Source: Alitta virens (taxonomy: Eukaryota > Annelida > Polychaeta > Phyllodocida > Nereididae). From it: 64,000 nucleotides of DNA. A program made the translations under genes and the position numbers. Position 1 is the first letter of the stretch, and each line of letters begins with the position of its first letter. Below, one piece after another: positions 24,116 to 35,842 of the stretch. The stretch spans positions 41,432,537-41,496,536 of the forward strand of contig OW028578.1 in the NCBI GenBank assembly GCA_932294295.1, in the 5' to 3' direction. The notes beneath the pieces were generated by a model. The model made no database searches and had not been told where the DNA came from. It saw only the letters and a list, made by a program, of their open reading frames with translations.

Positions 24116-24822
24116 CTTAAAGACTTCTTAATACAAAACTTAAAGTGTGACATAATTTGAAATGAATTAGAAGTGAAAATTATTTTTTAAGCAAACATGA
24201 ATAAAATATTTTATTTATTCACTGAGCTTTCTTAATTGTTACTACATTTTGATATAGTAGAATTATTATCTTAGTATAAATTTAATAACTGTGATTTCTA
24301 GCTGTGTCTGGATATTATATCTGAAGTTTTGAACATCATAAATTGTCATGTTAGCCACATATTTCATGCTTAACATGTAATACTTCAGTCTGATAAAACA
24401 ATGTACTTGTTATGAATTCTATCATGGTGGTCTAGGTATCATTTGTTACCACACTTCTTTTTTATTTGCTGCTCATAATAATAATAATTGACACTCTATT
24501 ATGAAGCCTTATCTTATATTTTCACCAGCCATATACAATGATGCATCCTGTTGCAGGAATGTGGTTTTGTGGCCCAATAATTTTCACTCGTAATTTTGTG
24601 GTTTTTGGAAATTACTCTTCCTTTTTGTGGGCATAGTCTGTTGAGTATATTAAGGTAATATTTGGTAATTGTTGCATTATTGAAGTTTACTATCATTCAC
24701 CATATGGCAGACCTAGAACTTTGTCAAGTTTTGTTCTTTCAAGTCTCCAAAACTGTGGAAAATGTGGTTTGCGGTGAAAAGATAATGTGGGAAAATGGGT
24801 TAGACATATATTTCATTCATAT

Positions 24823-25145
24823 ATAGATAGATAGATAGATAGACAGATAGATAGACAGATAGACAGACAGATAGATAGATAGATATATATGGGAAGTACA
24901 GCCCTATAAGGAAAGTTCTTGCTGTTATCGAGGGTTGATTGATGAGGTGAGAGATAGAGGAGTCCACCCATGTTACACATTTACCCCATGGGTGGGATCC
25001 TTTACTTGCCTCTGCATAGACAATGAGTAGAAGGGACCGCCAAATTAATGTCTCATCCGAACGCCATCCAGCTGGAATGTTGCTCATGAAGTGTGTCCGG
25101 GCCTGGGGATTGAACCCGGGTCCTTCAGAGCATGGAGTGCTATCT
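24823..25145 (-). mobile_element. SINE, minus strand, with GATA tail
   Basis: Reading the minus strand, the tRNA-like head (GGACCCGGGTTCAATCCCCA) is at about 25090-25135. The body with CATGGGGTAAATGTGTAACA follows, then a distinct terminal piece (CTTATAGGGCTGTACTTCCC), then (ATCT)n as the 3' tail at 24823-24890. A shorter copy with the same ending is at 29490-29815. The tail shows how SINE insertion can seed these microsatellites. Confidence 0.75.
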
Positions 25146-25162
25146 AACTATCTATCTGACTA

Positions 25163-25216
25163 TGTATGTATGTATGTATGTATGTATGTATGTATGTATG
25201 TATGTATGTATCTATA

Positions 25217-25252
<36 letters not shown>
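25163..25252. repeat. (ATGT)n followed by (ATCT)n
   Basis: About twelve ATGT units followed by about ten ATCT units. Confidence 0.95.
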
Positions 25253-25254
<2 letters not shown>

Positions 25255-25804
25255 CCATTTTTTCTTTTTCTTATTTTCACTCTATTTGAGGTTTTTTCAG
25301 GCCATTCTTTATTTACCAACAATTATTCTCACTCTGTTGACTAGAAAAGCGATTTAATTGTTTGCCAAAAGAATTTCCCAAGCTTTCAAAGTGGTTGAAC
25401 AAATACAATCAACTTTTGGAAGAATGGGTCTGTAGTTGTTAATATTTACACTAGAGGTCGCGCAGGGCAGTGCTCGGTGATTCGTGCTGCCACCTGGGGT
25501 GCGTCACACGAATTTCGATCCAATGGAATCTTTTATATTTTCATTTTTCAGTAGGTTTTCTTCTTGTGTTTTAAATTAGAATTTAATAGGTACAAATACG
25601 TCCATAATATGTGACGTCAGCAAAATATTTATAAATGACACTGGTAGTTTATTTGGTTGCTTTATTTTTGTGTCTTCAATTGTTTTAGATCATTAAATAA
25701 ATTGTTTTGTTTGCTTTAATTCAGAAAAGTAATGCTTTGAAAGGTATAGTGAGGAAAAAATCTTGATTTACCATTATCACAAAATTTATTATTTTGTCTT
25801 ACAG

Positions 25805-26258
25805 ATGACAGCAGTATCCAGGGCCTTTCACAGCGACCAAGCCAAAGCCCAAACCAAAGTCAAAGTAAACTGCGACCGGAAGTTTGGGCCAAAAGGAGGT
25901 TGTCATGGCAACGTAGAACTTTGGAACAACCGTTGCCGAGGAATACGGAGGAACGAAGCTCAACTCGGAGTATAATATCCCGGAACGGAGAGGAACGTAG
26001 TCCCTTCCAAAGAAACAGCGAGGAACGTACCTCGTTCATAAGAAACGGTGTAGAACGGAGTTCATTTATAAGAAACAGTGAAGAAAGGAGTACGTTACAG
26101 CGCAACTCGGAGGATCGGAGTAGCATCCGCAGCATCAGCAGTCGTCGAAGTTTTGATGGAGTAAACGTTTGTCGAGTCTGCGGCTTCACGGTTGAAGGTG
26201 ACGTCAGAGTGACCATTCAGAAAGATGTCTACCACCGACCGTGCTTCAAGTGTAAACG
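25805..26258 (+). CDS. coding exon with Arg/Ser repeats and first half of a LIM domain
   Basis: The acceptor is TTTTGTCTTACAG|AT and the donor AAACG|GTGAGTG. Joined in phase 1 to 2405-2975, the frame is open for 151 codons and ends in phase 2. Codons from 25939 to 26130 encode six degenerate repeats, five of ten residues, with core RNSEERS. Then follows CRVCGFTVEG with first ligands C-x2-C (26170, 26179), a 17-residue spacer, H-x2-C (26233, 26242) and C (26251). LIM domains bind two zinc ions and mediate protein-protein contacts, often at the actin cytoskeleton. The microexon at 53524 supplies the next cysteine. No earlier LIM domain is seen. The LTLRSY segment after it recalls EPLIN/MICAL/Xin-type LIMs, but I would not assign a gene name. 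Confidence 0.92.
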
Positions 26259-27059
26259 GTGAGTGAATGTTTATAAAAATATCTTGTTTTGTTTTATGTT
26301 AAATGGTGTTTTAGGGTATGCATTAAATATGCATTAAATCTTTTTGAGTTGTCAGTCTCATCATATTTTGGTATCTCAATCCAAAATAGTAGGCCTCCTA
26401 GAGCTTCATAGGTCCTCTTGTGTCACACTTGGTTAGAGATTCATCTGCCTGGGCCTCTCGTGGTCAGGTGTTCACATCATTCAATATTTGTAGACATAGC
26501 AGTTTCTACTAGTTCTGAAAAAATGGTTTGTCAACTATACATGAACGAAAATATGAGATTCTTAATAAAACAGCGTGGGTACACATTTCCTATAAATTTG
26601 ACAACAAATCAAGTAACGTCTTTAAAAATGATGTTCTTGTTTAGCCTTAATATCTGCTCTTCTGTTTTTTTGTTATTTATTAAATTAACTTAAAGTAAAT
26701 TATGTTGCTTATCTTTTAACCTACCATCATAACTTTTTTTGTTATACTTGTCAATTTCACCAGGTGGCGCTTTAATTTCTTGTAGGCCACCTAGCGTATA
26801 TACCACGAACCTTGCATTAGCCCTTACTTTCAGTGATTTACATTTTCATGTGGTGCACAGCATGATCTTCTGCAATCCACACCAGGCCGTTCTTTTGTTT
26901 AGACAGAGCATCTGGTAGGATAGTGCTCTGTACCCTCCAGCAAATTACCATGGCAACAGTTTAGGTTTTTCTGGCATTTTTGCAATCTTAAGAGACGTCT
27001 GTTTAGTGTATGTAAGATTGAGTAGGATCTTCAGGACGTGACAGATTCTTGAGAAAATA

Positions 27060-27115
27060 CATTGGAACTTCGCTACAAAGATCACCCAATATTAAGACCA
27101 CTTCAATATTAACTC
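27060..27115 (+). repeat. TIR-type fragment
   Basis: CATTGGAACTTCGCTACAAA followed by two AAGACCACTTCAATATT-like units: a degenerate left end of the TA/CAGT family. Confidence 0.55.
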
Positions 27116-27208
27116 TGTCACACTATGATTACATGCTTACATGCAAAAAGTTCCAGAATTTAGATATAGTTTGACCAAAACTATGATTGCAATAAAATAA
27201 TTCAGAAT

Positions 27209-27523
27209 AGTGGATTTTCACGGAAGGTTCTATGTATTTCCACCAGGTGGCCAAAACAGAATACTGCAAGTCTATTGGCTGAAAAAGTTCCCACCCTTGG
27301 CTGTGATTGGCTGAAGCAAAGTGCATCCTAGCGGCAGTATTTTTAGTGCATTTTAATGTATATTTGACACTTTATCATTAAGTTGATGTTTGTTATTTTT
27401 TCTGAGAAAGTTATATTTATGGAATCAGTTAGTTACTACCTACTGTGTCTGAAAAGCAAAATGAGTAATAAGAGGAGAGGAAAGACGTATGTCTTGCTGA
27501 ATTCAGGGCTGTTCAGTGAAAAG
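27209..27523 (+). repeat. dispersed 313-bp repeat, copy 2
   Basis: Nearly full-length match to 8569-8881, here not embedded in a SINE. It defines the ends of that repeat as AGTGGATTTTCAC and CAGTGAAAAG. Confidence 0.85.
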
Positions 27524-28179
27524 ACTCTATTGTAAAACCGCCTTTGGTGTTAAGTCCTTTAATTTGAAAGGCCTAAAAATCTCATTATAAAACAAAAGTT
27601 CTATAATATATTAGGAACTTATTATGATCGCGCGAGATATGAAAACTGTAATTGGGACAAAATAAGAGAGAAGTTCCATAGTTATAATGACCTCTATTTT
27701 GGCAAATTAGACTGAAATAAATCAATAAAAAGTGCCAGAACAGATCATCTCAACTTCAGCGATTTCCTATGGATGTCTTTTGTGGAATTGGTGTTCTTAA
27801 TTATGAAGTTACACTGTATTTAAGAGGGTATGGTATTTTTCCAAAAACATAAGAAAGGGGCAATTACCCCTCACCCCACAGGCATCAATTTGTTGCCCTT
27901 CTCATCCTGAGGACAGGTGTAGGGCTGTTTATTTTACCCCTGCCACGTGGCATCTTGTTTTTTGTGCATCTTCTTTGGCTTACAATGACAATCCCTGGAA
28001 AAATATGCTTAGGGGTTAAATGTTTCCTGAAAAGACAGACAGACAGACAGTACATCATGTATTATATGATAGATAGCTGCAAAGATAGGAAAATGTGATT
28101 ATAGGTTATCAAGCAAAGATATATGTGGACAGAAAAACTCAGGCAGTCTATTAGCAATCTAAGTATAATAATAGCTTAT

Positions 28180-28515
28180 TTACTTATTTACTTTCTTACT
28201 TACTTACTTACTTACTTACTTACTACTACTTACTTTCTCACTTGCCCACTTGCCTACTTACTTACTACTTCCTTACTACTTACTTTCTTACTTACTTGCT
28301 TACTTACTACTTACTTACTTTACTTAATTACTTAGTAAGCATAACTAACTAACTGACTAACTGACTGACTGATTGACTGACTTACTTACACTTACTTGCT
28401 AACTTTACTTATAAATATACTGTACCTGCTTTTAAAGACTGACTGATCAAGGTCTAAGGTCCTTGGACTGACTGACTGACTGACTGAATGGCTGACTGAC
28501 TGAATGACTCACAAA
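28180..28515. repeat. ACTT and GACT microsatellites
   Basis: (ACTT)n with variants to about 28400, then a short unique spacer and (GACT)n at about 28465-28510. Confidence 0.9.
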
Positions 28516-28655
28516 CTGCCATGATATAACATTGGAAAAATAAATGTTTACCCATCCCCATATTGAACAAAGATGTGGGCACCATCATACATCCGAGCAT
28601 TTCCTTCGTGGCATCAGTTTGCAGTCATATCTCACCCCTTTGGCTGGGCGCCATG

Positions 28656-28724
28656 TTTGTGACGTCACAGTGGAACTGCTCTTCAGTCTGGGAGCAGAGG
28701 ATGTACACCAGTTTCCTAGGCAAC
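28656..28724. promoter_or_regulatory. CRE palindrome plus RFX-like site
   Basis: TGACGTCA at 28660-28667 and GTTTCCTAGGCAAC at 28711-28724, 44 bp apart and about 230-290 bp upstream of the candidate first exon at 28951. CREB/ATF factors bind the former motif and RFX factors the latter. Promoter function is inferred. Confidence 0.4.
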
Positions 28725-28950
28725 AGCAATTGTGCTAGATTCACCACGAACTGGAACGGCAGACAATGTAAACAATGTGGTCACATGATTGCGATTGTTC
28801 TGTCTGATCTGTGTTCTATATGTGTGTGATGGTCCATTGAAGGAACATCGATTGGATGCGTTTTATGTGTAATTTGGAGGCACGAAACTGGAATACATAA
28901 AAGTGTGTTATTATATAGTTTATACAATTTATGAAGATTATCGTTCAACC

Positions 28951-28997
28951 ATGATTCACTACAAGAAATATGCCTTCGAAGAAACTTATGCTGGAAG
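28951..28997 (+). CDS. candidate alternative first exon (phase 2)
   Basis: ATG at 28951 (AACC before it, A at -3) encodes MIHYKKYAFEETYAG and ends with AG at the strong donor GGAAG|GTAGGTG, in phase 2. That is the phase of the surrounding intron. Upstream are a CRE palindrome and an RFX-like site. Joined to 53524 it would place R-CDVPLTLRSY directly after the new N-terminus, without the first LIM zinc finger. Joined to a later phase-2 exon it would drop the LIM domain. There is no acceptor-like tract upstream, so it looks like a first exon. Confidence 0.42.
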
Positions 28998-29024
28998 GTA
29001 GGTGATTTTTCATGATATTATATA

Positions 29025-29164
29025 CAGAGAAAAAACCCCACAGTTCAGACCACTTTTTGGCTTCACTAAAATTTTATTATTAATAGAGGTATTTTTTACG
29101 TAAAGTTTTAGATTTGGAACACAGTGGATTAAAATAGAGGTGATCTTGTGGTGGGGTTTTACTG
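29025..29164 (+). mobile_element. 140-bp TA-flanked TIR element
   Basis: Left end CAGAGAAAAAACCCCACAG and right end GTGGTGGGGTTTTACTG are inverted repeats, with TA at 29023-29024 and 29165-29166. It starts only 27 bp after the candidate donor at 28997. Confidence 0.7.
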
Positions 29165-29489
29165 TATCTCTGTTTTGTTTGTCTGTCCGGTTTGACTATT
29201 TATACAAGTGATATGGGGCATTTAGCTAAATAAACCTAGTGACAGTGGAGCTCCTTGCAGCAGACCAACACTGGGGGATATGATAAGTCAAATTTTAAAG
29301 ATGTGAAACGTTGAGCAGAAAAATGATGCTTATTGGTGTTTTTAACTGCTGTTTATATTCCCGAATAATGAATTTATGACATGGAGGACGTCGTTGCTTT
29401 GAATAGACGTTATTTACTAAAACTGAAGTTTGAATATGTAAGAAGTTAATTAATACACGAAAGTAAGATCAATTGTTCGGTCTCTAAAG

Positions 29490-29541
29490 ATGGATATAGA
29501 TAGATATATAGATAGATATATAGATAGATAGATAGATGGAT

Positions 29542-29593
<52 letters not shown>

Positions 29594-29815
29594 GCAGGTA
29601 GGCGGATAGATAGATAGATAGAGAGATAGATATAGACAGATAGACAGATAGATAGATGGATAGATAAACCGACAGACAGACAGCGCCACAGACAGCCAGA
29701 CAGACACACAGCTAGACAGATAGATAGATAGATAGATAGATATGGGAAGTGCAGCCCTCTAAGGCAGGTTCTTGCCGCTATTGTTGGTTGATTGATGAGG
29801 AGAGAGAGCAAGGTG
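29490..29815 (-). mobile_element. GATA array attached to a SINE 3' end
   Basis: GATA/GACA units cover about 29490-29740. Then come GGGAAGTGCAGCCCTCTAAG and GTTGATTGATGAGGAGAGAG, matching the terminal piece of the SINE at 24895-24955. As in that copy, the microsatellite is the SINE's 3' tail on the minus strand. Confidence 0.75.
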
Positions 29816-30389
29816 TGAAAGTATGAGTCCTGTTTGTAAGACTGACAGACTGACAGACTGTTGCAATAATTCTTAAAAGACAAAGACAGAGAGATGACAG
29901 GAACAATATTCTAAACGCAAAGAAAACAAACAGAATTCAGGATATGTTGGGTGGGACCCCTATTGTGGATGATGTTACCCCATTTTACCCCCGTACTACA
30001 ATCGTTCGGGGTCGTTTTTTTTCCTTCCTTTTTTGCAATTTCGTGACATTCTCATCACATATATAGCGGATGAGCCAAATGTGCTTTTAACACGATATTC
30101 GTATGCATTGCACTGGGAATTCTGTCGATGCTATGAAATAATTCCATGCTCAGCATAGATATTTCAGCATCGTTTTAGTAGCATATGATAAATAGCCGCT
30201 GCAAACTGATATGGCTCAGATAATGTTTCCTACATCTGTTCTATATTTTAGGCTTTCATGATGTTTTGTCATCTAAAGCCTATTTTATGGGACTGGTGGA
30301 CATTGCATTATAGTGAACATTAAAAATTCGTTTTTTGTTGTTGGGAGTGAAACATTTATAATTTGCATAATATATTCTATTTATTGTCT

Positions 30390-30471
30390 TAATGCCACTG
30401 GTCTGAAGCTTTGTCAGCTTATATGAGCAGCTGTCAGAGGCAGACGTAATGATGACATGATAAGGCTTTAC

Positions 30472-30507
<36 letters not shown>

Positions 30508-30640
30508 GGATGGATGGATGGATGGATGGATGGATGGATGGATGGATTGATTGATTGATTGATAGATATATAGATACATAGATAGATAGACAGATAGGCA
30601 GATAGAAAGATATATAGATATATAGACAGATTATAGATTC
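30390..30640 (-). mobile_element. SINE tail plus GATA/GGAT array
   Basis: CCACTGGTCTGAAGCTTTGT, CAGAGGCAGACGTAATGATG and ATGATAAGGCTTTA (the reverse complement of the SINE tail) are at 30390-30470. GATA then GGAT units follow to 30640. Confidence 0.75.
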
Positions 30641-30974
30641 ATTCATTAATTTATTTATTCAATGGAAATCAAACCTTTTTTTCCAAATACCATAAAGATT
30701 CTAAACATATTTCATAAAGCACGCGAGTCAAGTAATGCTTTGTTCTGTGCCGAGGATGACCTCTTATGAAGCAAGCTAGCGCATGCCTGCCTTAACTACA
30801 TATTATATATCTATCCTTGTGAGTTTCGCCTCAAGAAAATCCAACTGTCAGCCATTGGCAAGCCTGCAGTGACTGTATAATATCAGGTGACAGTTGATGT
30901 CAAGTTTGGCAATGGACTGAAATAGGGGTTTGGGTGTTCTAAGTATAGTCAGCCCCGTCTATAACGAACATGTT

Positions 30975-31365
30975 CAGGTGGGCTTGATAGTAGTGGTCGC
31001 AATAGTGAGGTGTGAATAGTTAGGTTTTCATAATAGTGAGATGGTCTTAATAGTGAGGTAGTCTAAATAGTGAGGTAGTCTAAATAGTGAGGTGGTCTTA
31101 ATGGTGAAGGGGATCTTAATAGTGAGGTTGTCTTAATAGTAAGGTGGTCTTAATGGTTAAGTGGTCTTAATAGTAAGGTGGTCTTAATGGTTAAGTGGTC
31201 TTAATAGTAAGGTGGTCTTAATGGTTAAGTGGTCTTAATAGTGAGGTGGTCTTAATGGTGAGGTGGTCTTAATGGTGAGGTGGTCTTAATAGTGAGGTGG
31301 TCTTAATAGTGAGGTGGACTTAATAGTGAGGTGGACTTAATAGTGAGGTGGTCTTAAAAATCACA
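30975..31365 (+). repeat. 17-bp array, GAGGTGGTCTTAATAGT
   Basis: More than twenty units. A 34-bp dimer alternating GTAAGGTGGTCTTAAT and GGTTAAGTGGTCTTAAT is repeated near 31135-31230. Confidence 0.9.
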
Positions 31366-31734
31366 AATGACCAAAAGTATTAAAGTCACGACTAGCTGAT
31401 TTTAACAACAGTATATATGTCATTAATTCCACCCTTGATAGTGACCATCCACTGTAGTTGGGGGGACTAAGTAGAGAGGTCTTGTTCAAGTACTTTAAGT
31501 AGGTCTTACAGATTGTTCAAGTACATTTATTCGAGTTGAATTACAGAATGTGCTTACACAAAGTTGTCTGATGATGGGGATCCTGTTACTGATGTGAGTT
31601 TTCAGCTGAATTGAGAAAGGCTCATGCCTAAGCAGGATTTCCACTGTAAATTATTTTCATACCAGTTTTCAATGTTTGGTATGGGAAATATGACAACAAC
31701 AAAAAATGAAAAATAATACAAGTGTAATGTTACT

Positions 31735-31829
31735 GGGTCTGAAACTTAGTCAGCTTATATGACCAGCTACCAGAGGCAGACGTAATGATGAGATGATAGG
31801 ACTTGGAGTCCACACCATGTGTTGACCTT
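31735..31829 (-). mobile_element. SINE tail fragment
   Basis: GGGTCTGAAACTTAGTCAGC, CAGAGGCAGACGTAATGATG and GACTTGGAGTCCACACCATG. Confidence 0.7.
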
Positions 31830-32775
31830 GATGCTGTGTCTGAATAAGGTCACTGTAGCCAGTACATCACATACTATCATACTGAGGGGAAAAATAAACT
31901 CAACTTAAAAAGTAGGCACCGACAAACGTGATAATTACATTTTCATGATTGTGACTAAAATTGTGACAGGAAACAATAACTTTGTTGCTGGAGTACTCGC
32001 TAACCTTTCAAATTGTGAAAATTAAAGTAATACATTTCAACTTCATAATTAAGATCATGTGAAGGCTATCTATTTGAGCGACCATTATACTATGTCCAAA
32101 AATTGGGATGACATTAATGAAAATATGAAACATCCAGGGTAAAGAACACCTGGATATGAAGACCAGTCTGTGGTTCCCTAGGGTGATCTTAATTTGCAGG
32201 TTCCAATAGTTAGGAACGAGAGAAATATTTCTGTGACATTTCTGAAGATTTTGAGGCAGTACAATGAATTTTTATAAAATGATCAGAATTTTACAAAGTA
32301 AATCATGATTTAGACATAGGTATGTACAAAAGTTCAAGCTACTAAAATTTTCTTTCTTTCTTTCTAAGACTTTATTTATTTATTTATTTTCTTTCTTTCA
32401 TTCTTTCTAAGACTTTCTTTCTTTGTTAAAATGCCAAGTTAACTCAGATCATGTAATTCTGGCAGGTAACTGATTTGTCAAAATGACAAATTGACCAAAC
32501 TAATTGCTGAGTTGTAGCTTTGTCTCAAAATACACAACTTTCAAATTTTGTCTCAGTCCAGTGCAATTCGTGCTGTATGGATTTTTGCTGAAATGTAGGA
32601 AATTTATCTTTTTTGGGGGCCATTTAGTTCCACCCTGGGGCACAGGCAGTCTGGATAGGGGGTTGGGGTCTGCTTTGAATCGGAATTAAGAGATCAGGGG
32701 GGTAAAAGAATGTTGTGATGACGTCATAGACCAGGTGTACCACTGCGATGTTTTTGTAGAAGTTGTAGTTCTGTT

Positions 32776-32790
32776 GGGGGGGGGGGGGGG
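32776..32790. repeat. (G)15 homopolymer
   Basis: Run of 15 guanines, 50 bp downstream of a CRE palindrome (32719-32726). Confidence 0.9.
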
Positions 32791-33508
32791 TGGTACAGTG
32801 TGCTCATTGGTGCGTACATTCAATGCATATGCATGAACTAAACTCGCCTATATTTGGCAGCTGAAATTCATATATCTTTTACTCACCGCAAAAGTAGGTT
32901 CGGATAGAATACACCTGAAATTACAATACTCAAAATGGTTCTTTTGATTTTACGACTCAATTAAACGTCATTACAGTCATTAACATGAGATCATAACTGC
33001 AAAGGATCATTATGAGTCTTTTGTTCACTTAGCCCGACTCCAATGCAGTGAATTCAACTGATTTCTTGCACTGTATTGAAATCACCACAAACTGCTATCT
33101 CACCGCATTGAAATCACCGCTTACAAACACTGGATATTCATGTACATAGCACACTTTTGGATTATCATAATGACCATTTATTTATATTAGCTCATTGTAA
33201 AACTCTAGATATTTTACACACAAAGGATCTGTATACTGTAAGTATAGACTGTTTACCGAAGTTATTTTATCAAACGGCAAATAGACTTAATTTTCTCTTT
33301 AAACAAACTTGGCACGTATCGGCAGTCGATGGCTATTTAACTGGCTACTTAGGTAAATATTTATGGAAAAGCACAAAAACGTGTTTTTGTGGAAAGGGTC
33401 AAAACTGTATTTATTTAGGTTTAAAGGGAGATATGGAGTTGATTTAGAGGGTATGTTGAAAGTTGGGGTCAAGGAAAATTGTGACATTGGGATAAAATAC
33501 ACTTTATA

Positions 33509-34605
33509 CAGTGAAACCTGCTTTTCGACAACCTCATTATTAAGACCACCTCATTATTAAGCCAATTCTACTATCAAGACCTCCTCACTATTAAGACCAC
33601 CTCACTATTTCGACCACCTCACTATTAAGACCACCTAAATATTAAGACCACTTCACTATTGAGACCACCTCACTATTAAGACCACCTAAATATTAAGACC
33701 ACTTCACTATTGAGACCACCTCACTATTAAGACCACCTAAATATTAAGACAACCTCATTATTAAGACCACCTCATTATTAAGCCAATTCTACTATCAAGA
33801 CCTCCTCACTATTAAGACCACCTCACTATTTCGACCACCTCACTATTAAGACCACCTAAATATTAAGACCACTTCACTATTGAGACCACCTCACTATTAA
33901 GACCACCTTAATATTAAGACCACCTCACTATTAAGACCACCTCACTATTAAGACCACCTCACTATCAAGACCACCTCACTATCAAGACCACCTCACTATC
34001 AAGACCACCTCGCTATTAAGACCACCTCACTATCAAGACCTCCTCACTATCAAGACCACCTCACTATTTCGACCACCTCACTATTAAGACCACCTAAATA
34101 TTAAGACCACTTCACTATTGAGACCACCTCACTATTAAGACCACCTCACTATTAAGACCACCTCTATCAAGACCACCTCACTATTAAGACCACCTCACTA
34201 TCAAGAACACCTCGCTATTAAGACCACCTCTATCAAGACCACCTCACTATTAAGACCACCTCACTATCAAGACCACCTCGCTATTAAGACCACATCCCTA
34301 TTATGACCACCTCACTATTAAGACCACCTCACTATTAAGACCACCTCACTATCAAGACCACCTCACTATCAAGACCACCTCACTATTAAGACCACCTCAC
34401 TATTAAGAACACCTCACTATTAAGGCCACCTCACTATTAAGGCCACCTCACTATTAAGGCCATCTTACTATTAAGGCCACCTCACTATTAAGGCCATCTT
34501 ACTATTAAGACTGCCTCACTATAAAGACCACCTCACTATTAAGCCAATTCTACTATCAAGACCTCCTCAATAATAAAACCACCTGATTAATAAGACCTTC
34601 TACAT
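33509..34605 (+). repeat. 1.1-kb 17-bp array starting at a TIR
   Basis: TA then CAGTGAAACCTGCTTTTCGA marks a left TIR. About 60 units of AAGACCACCTCACTATT follow. Blocks recur: the segment from CTCATTATTAAGCCAATTCT to TATTGAGACCACC appears near 33545 and again near 33770, and the TATTTCGACC variant appears three times. No clean right TIR is visible. Confidence 0.9.
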
Positions 34606-35532
34606 AATAAACTAGTATATGAACTTTAATTTATAGGCAACATCAAATATTATGAAATTTATTAATAAAAATATTAATACAATTGAACGTGATGTTGTCA
34701 CATTGATCTATTATAAATGGTGAATGAAAATCATAGCATTGTATAAGAAATAATGCCTTTGGCCAATATATTTATTCTTACATGCAGTATGCGCATAAAT
34801 GAATAGATGAAATATCTAAATATATTAAATTCAGCAATATGGTCATAACATTACTGAAATGACATATTGTATTAGAATGACTTTACAATAAAAAAAAAAT
34901 AAAAGGAAAGTACATTGAATTTTGTATTTTCTTAGAAGTTATATATGGGAATATTTTAAGCAAATTATGACATTGTGAGAATTTATCTGTTTTGATAAAT
35001 TATTAATAATTGACAAAACATTATTCCACAGTGTGATTCTAAAATAAGTGTGATTTTAAAATAAGTTAGTCATGTTGGTAAATACTAAAAATAGAAGGGT
35101 TTTACTGCCTTAAATATTAAATTATTAATAACTTCTGGCTATTGAATGTAGAGTTGCCAATTTTTTGACCATGTAAATTGCAAAAGCATTCTATTGAATA
35201 TCTCACAATAATGCAAGATAATTATAACAAGATAATTATGATTTATAATTCCTAAAAGTATTAATGCATACAAATTATATCATCTCAGTTGTGAGTGATT
35301 TGGAACTGCCTTAATTTGAGAGGTCTTGAAATTTCACCCCCTTAAGGCTCGATACTGTCCACTGTGTGGGAGTGTCTGAGTGGTCTATTAACAAACTATT
35401 TACTTTTATTATTGGGGGTCAGTTTACTATAATAGCTTTATATTTATCAACTGACCATTGGAGGACTTATAATAGACCCTTATTTAAGTGACCTATACAG
35501 TCATTTAAGTCACTAGTGATTTTTTCCCAGTA

Positions 35533-35842
35533 CAGTGAGACCTGTGTTATGCGACCACCTAAATTGTATATAGATGGTCCTTTAAAACAATGGTCGCTAA
35601 ATATAGGGATACAAGAATGGAAGTTTAGTTTATGGGAGTTGATATTTTATGTACATGGCAAATTGTGCCACGTGCGTTTTTATATGAGAAGGATAAACGC
35701 ATGGAAAACGCATGGTTTTTGCCTCATTATAATAAGCTAAAAATCTTGCATTTTCCATGCGTTTATCCTTCTAATGGAAAACGCACGTAGCACATTTAAG
35801 TACATTTGGCCATGTAGTGGTCGGTTATAACAGGTTTTACTG
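35533..35842 (+). mobile_element. TA-flanked TIR element with fold-back core, copy 2
   Basis: The left end CAGTGAGACCTGTGTTATGC and the right end TTATAACAGGTTTTACTG are inverted repeats with TA on both sides. The core at about 35665-35790 is a palindrome: GTGCCACGTGCGTTTT against AAAACGCACGTAGCAC, and GGATAAACGCATGG against its complement. The core matches 5564-5696. So the 5518 copy is the core without these TIRs. Confidence 0.8.

Larger units (their letters stand above)
2976..25804 (+). other. 22.8-kb phase-1 intron
   Basis: Starts GTAAGT and ends TTATTTTGTCTTACAG. Repeats listed separately fill much of it: an 18-bp minisatellite, SINE copies, 17-bp TIR-derived arrays, a non-LTR fragment and GATA/GACA microsatellites. 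I see no gene or recognisable element in roughly 7300-8460, 9000-9560, 14420-15770, 18090-18960, 22500-23990 and 25260-25800. Two short candidate alternative first exons (16251 and 20813) end in phase 1, the phase this intron needs. Confidence 0.85.

Noticed and set aside
28563..28829. 88-codon frame with CKQCGH and CSIC pairs
   Set aside because: Looks zinc-finger-like at first, but the spacing fits no family and the frame starts at a non-ATG codon. It lies in the presumed 5' region of the 28951 candidate.
33157..33447. 96-codon plus-strand frame
   Set aside because: Starts at a TTG, has no recognised motif and no splice sites, and lies in AT-rich sequence; a chance frame is more likely.
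33509..34605. Possible CRISPR-like array
   Set aside because: Units are contiguous 17-mers without unique spacers, and the context is an animal genome with TIR ends.
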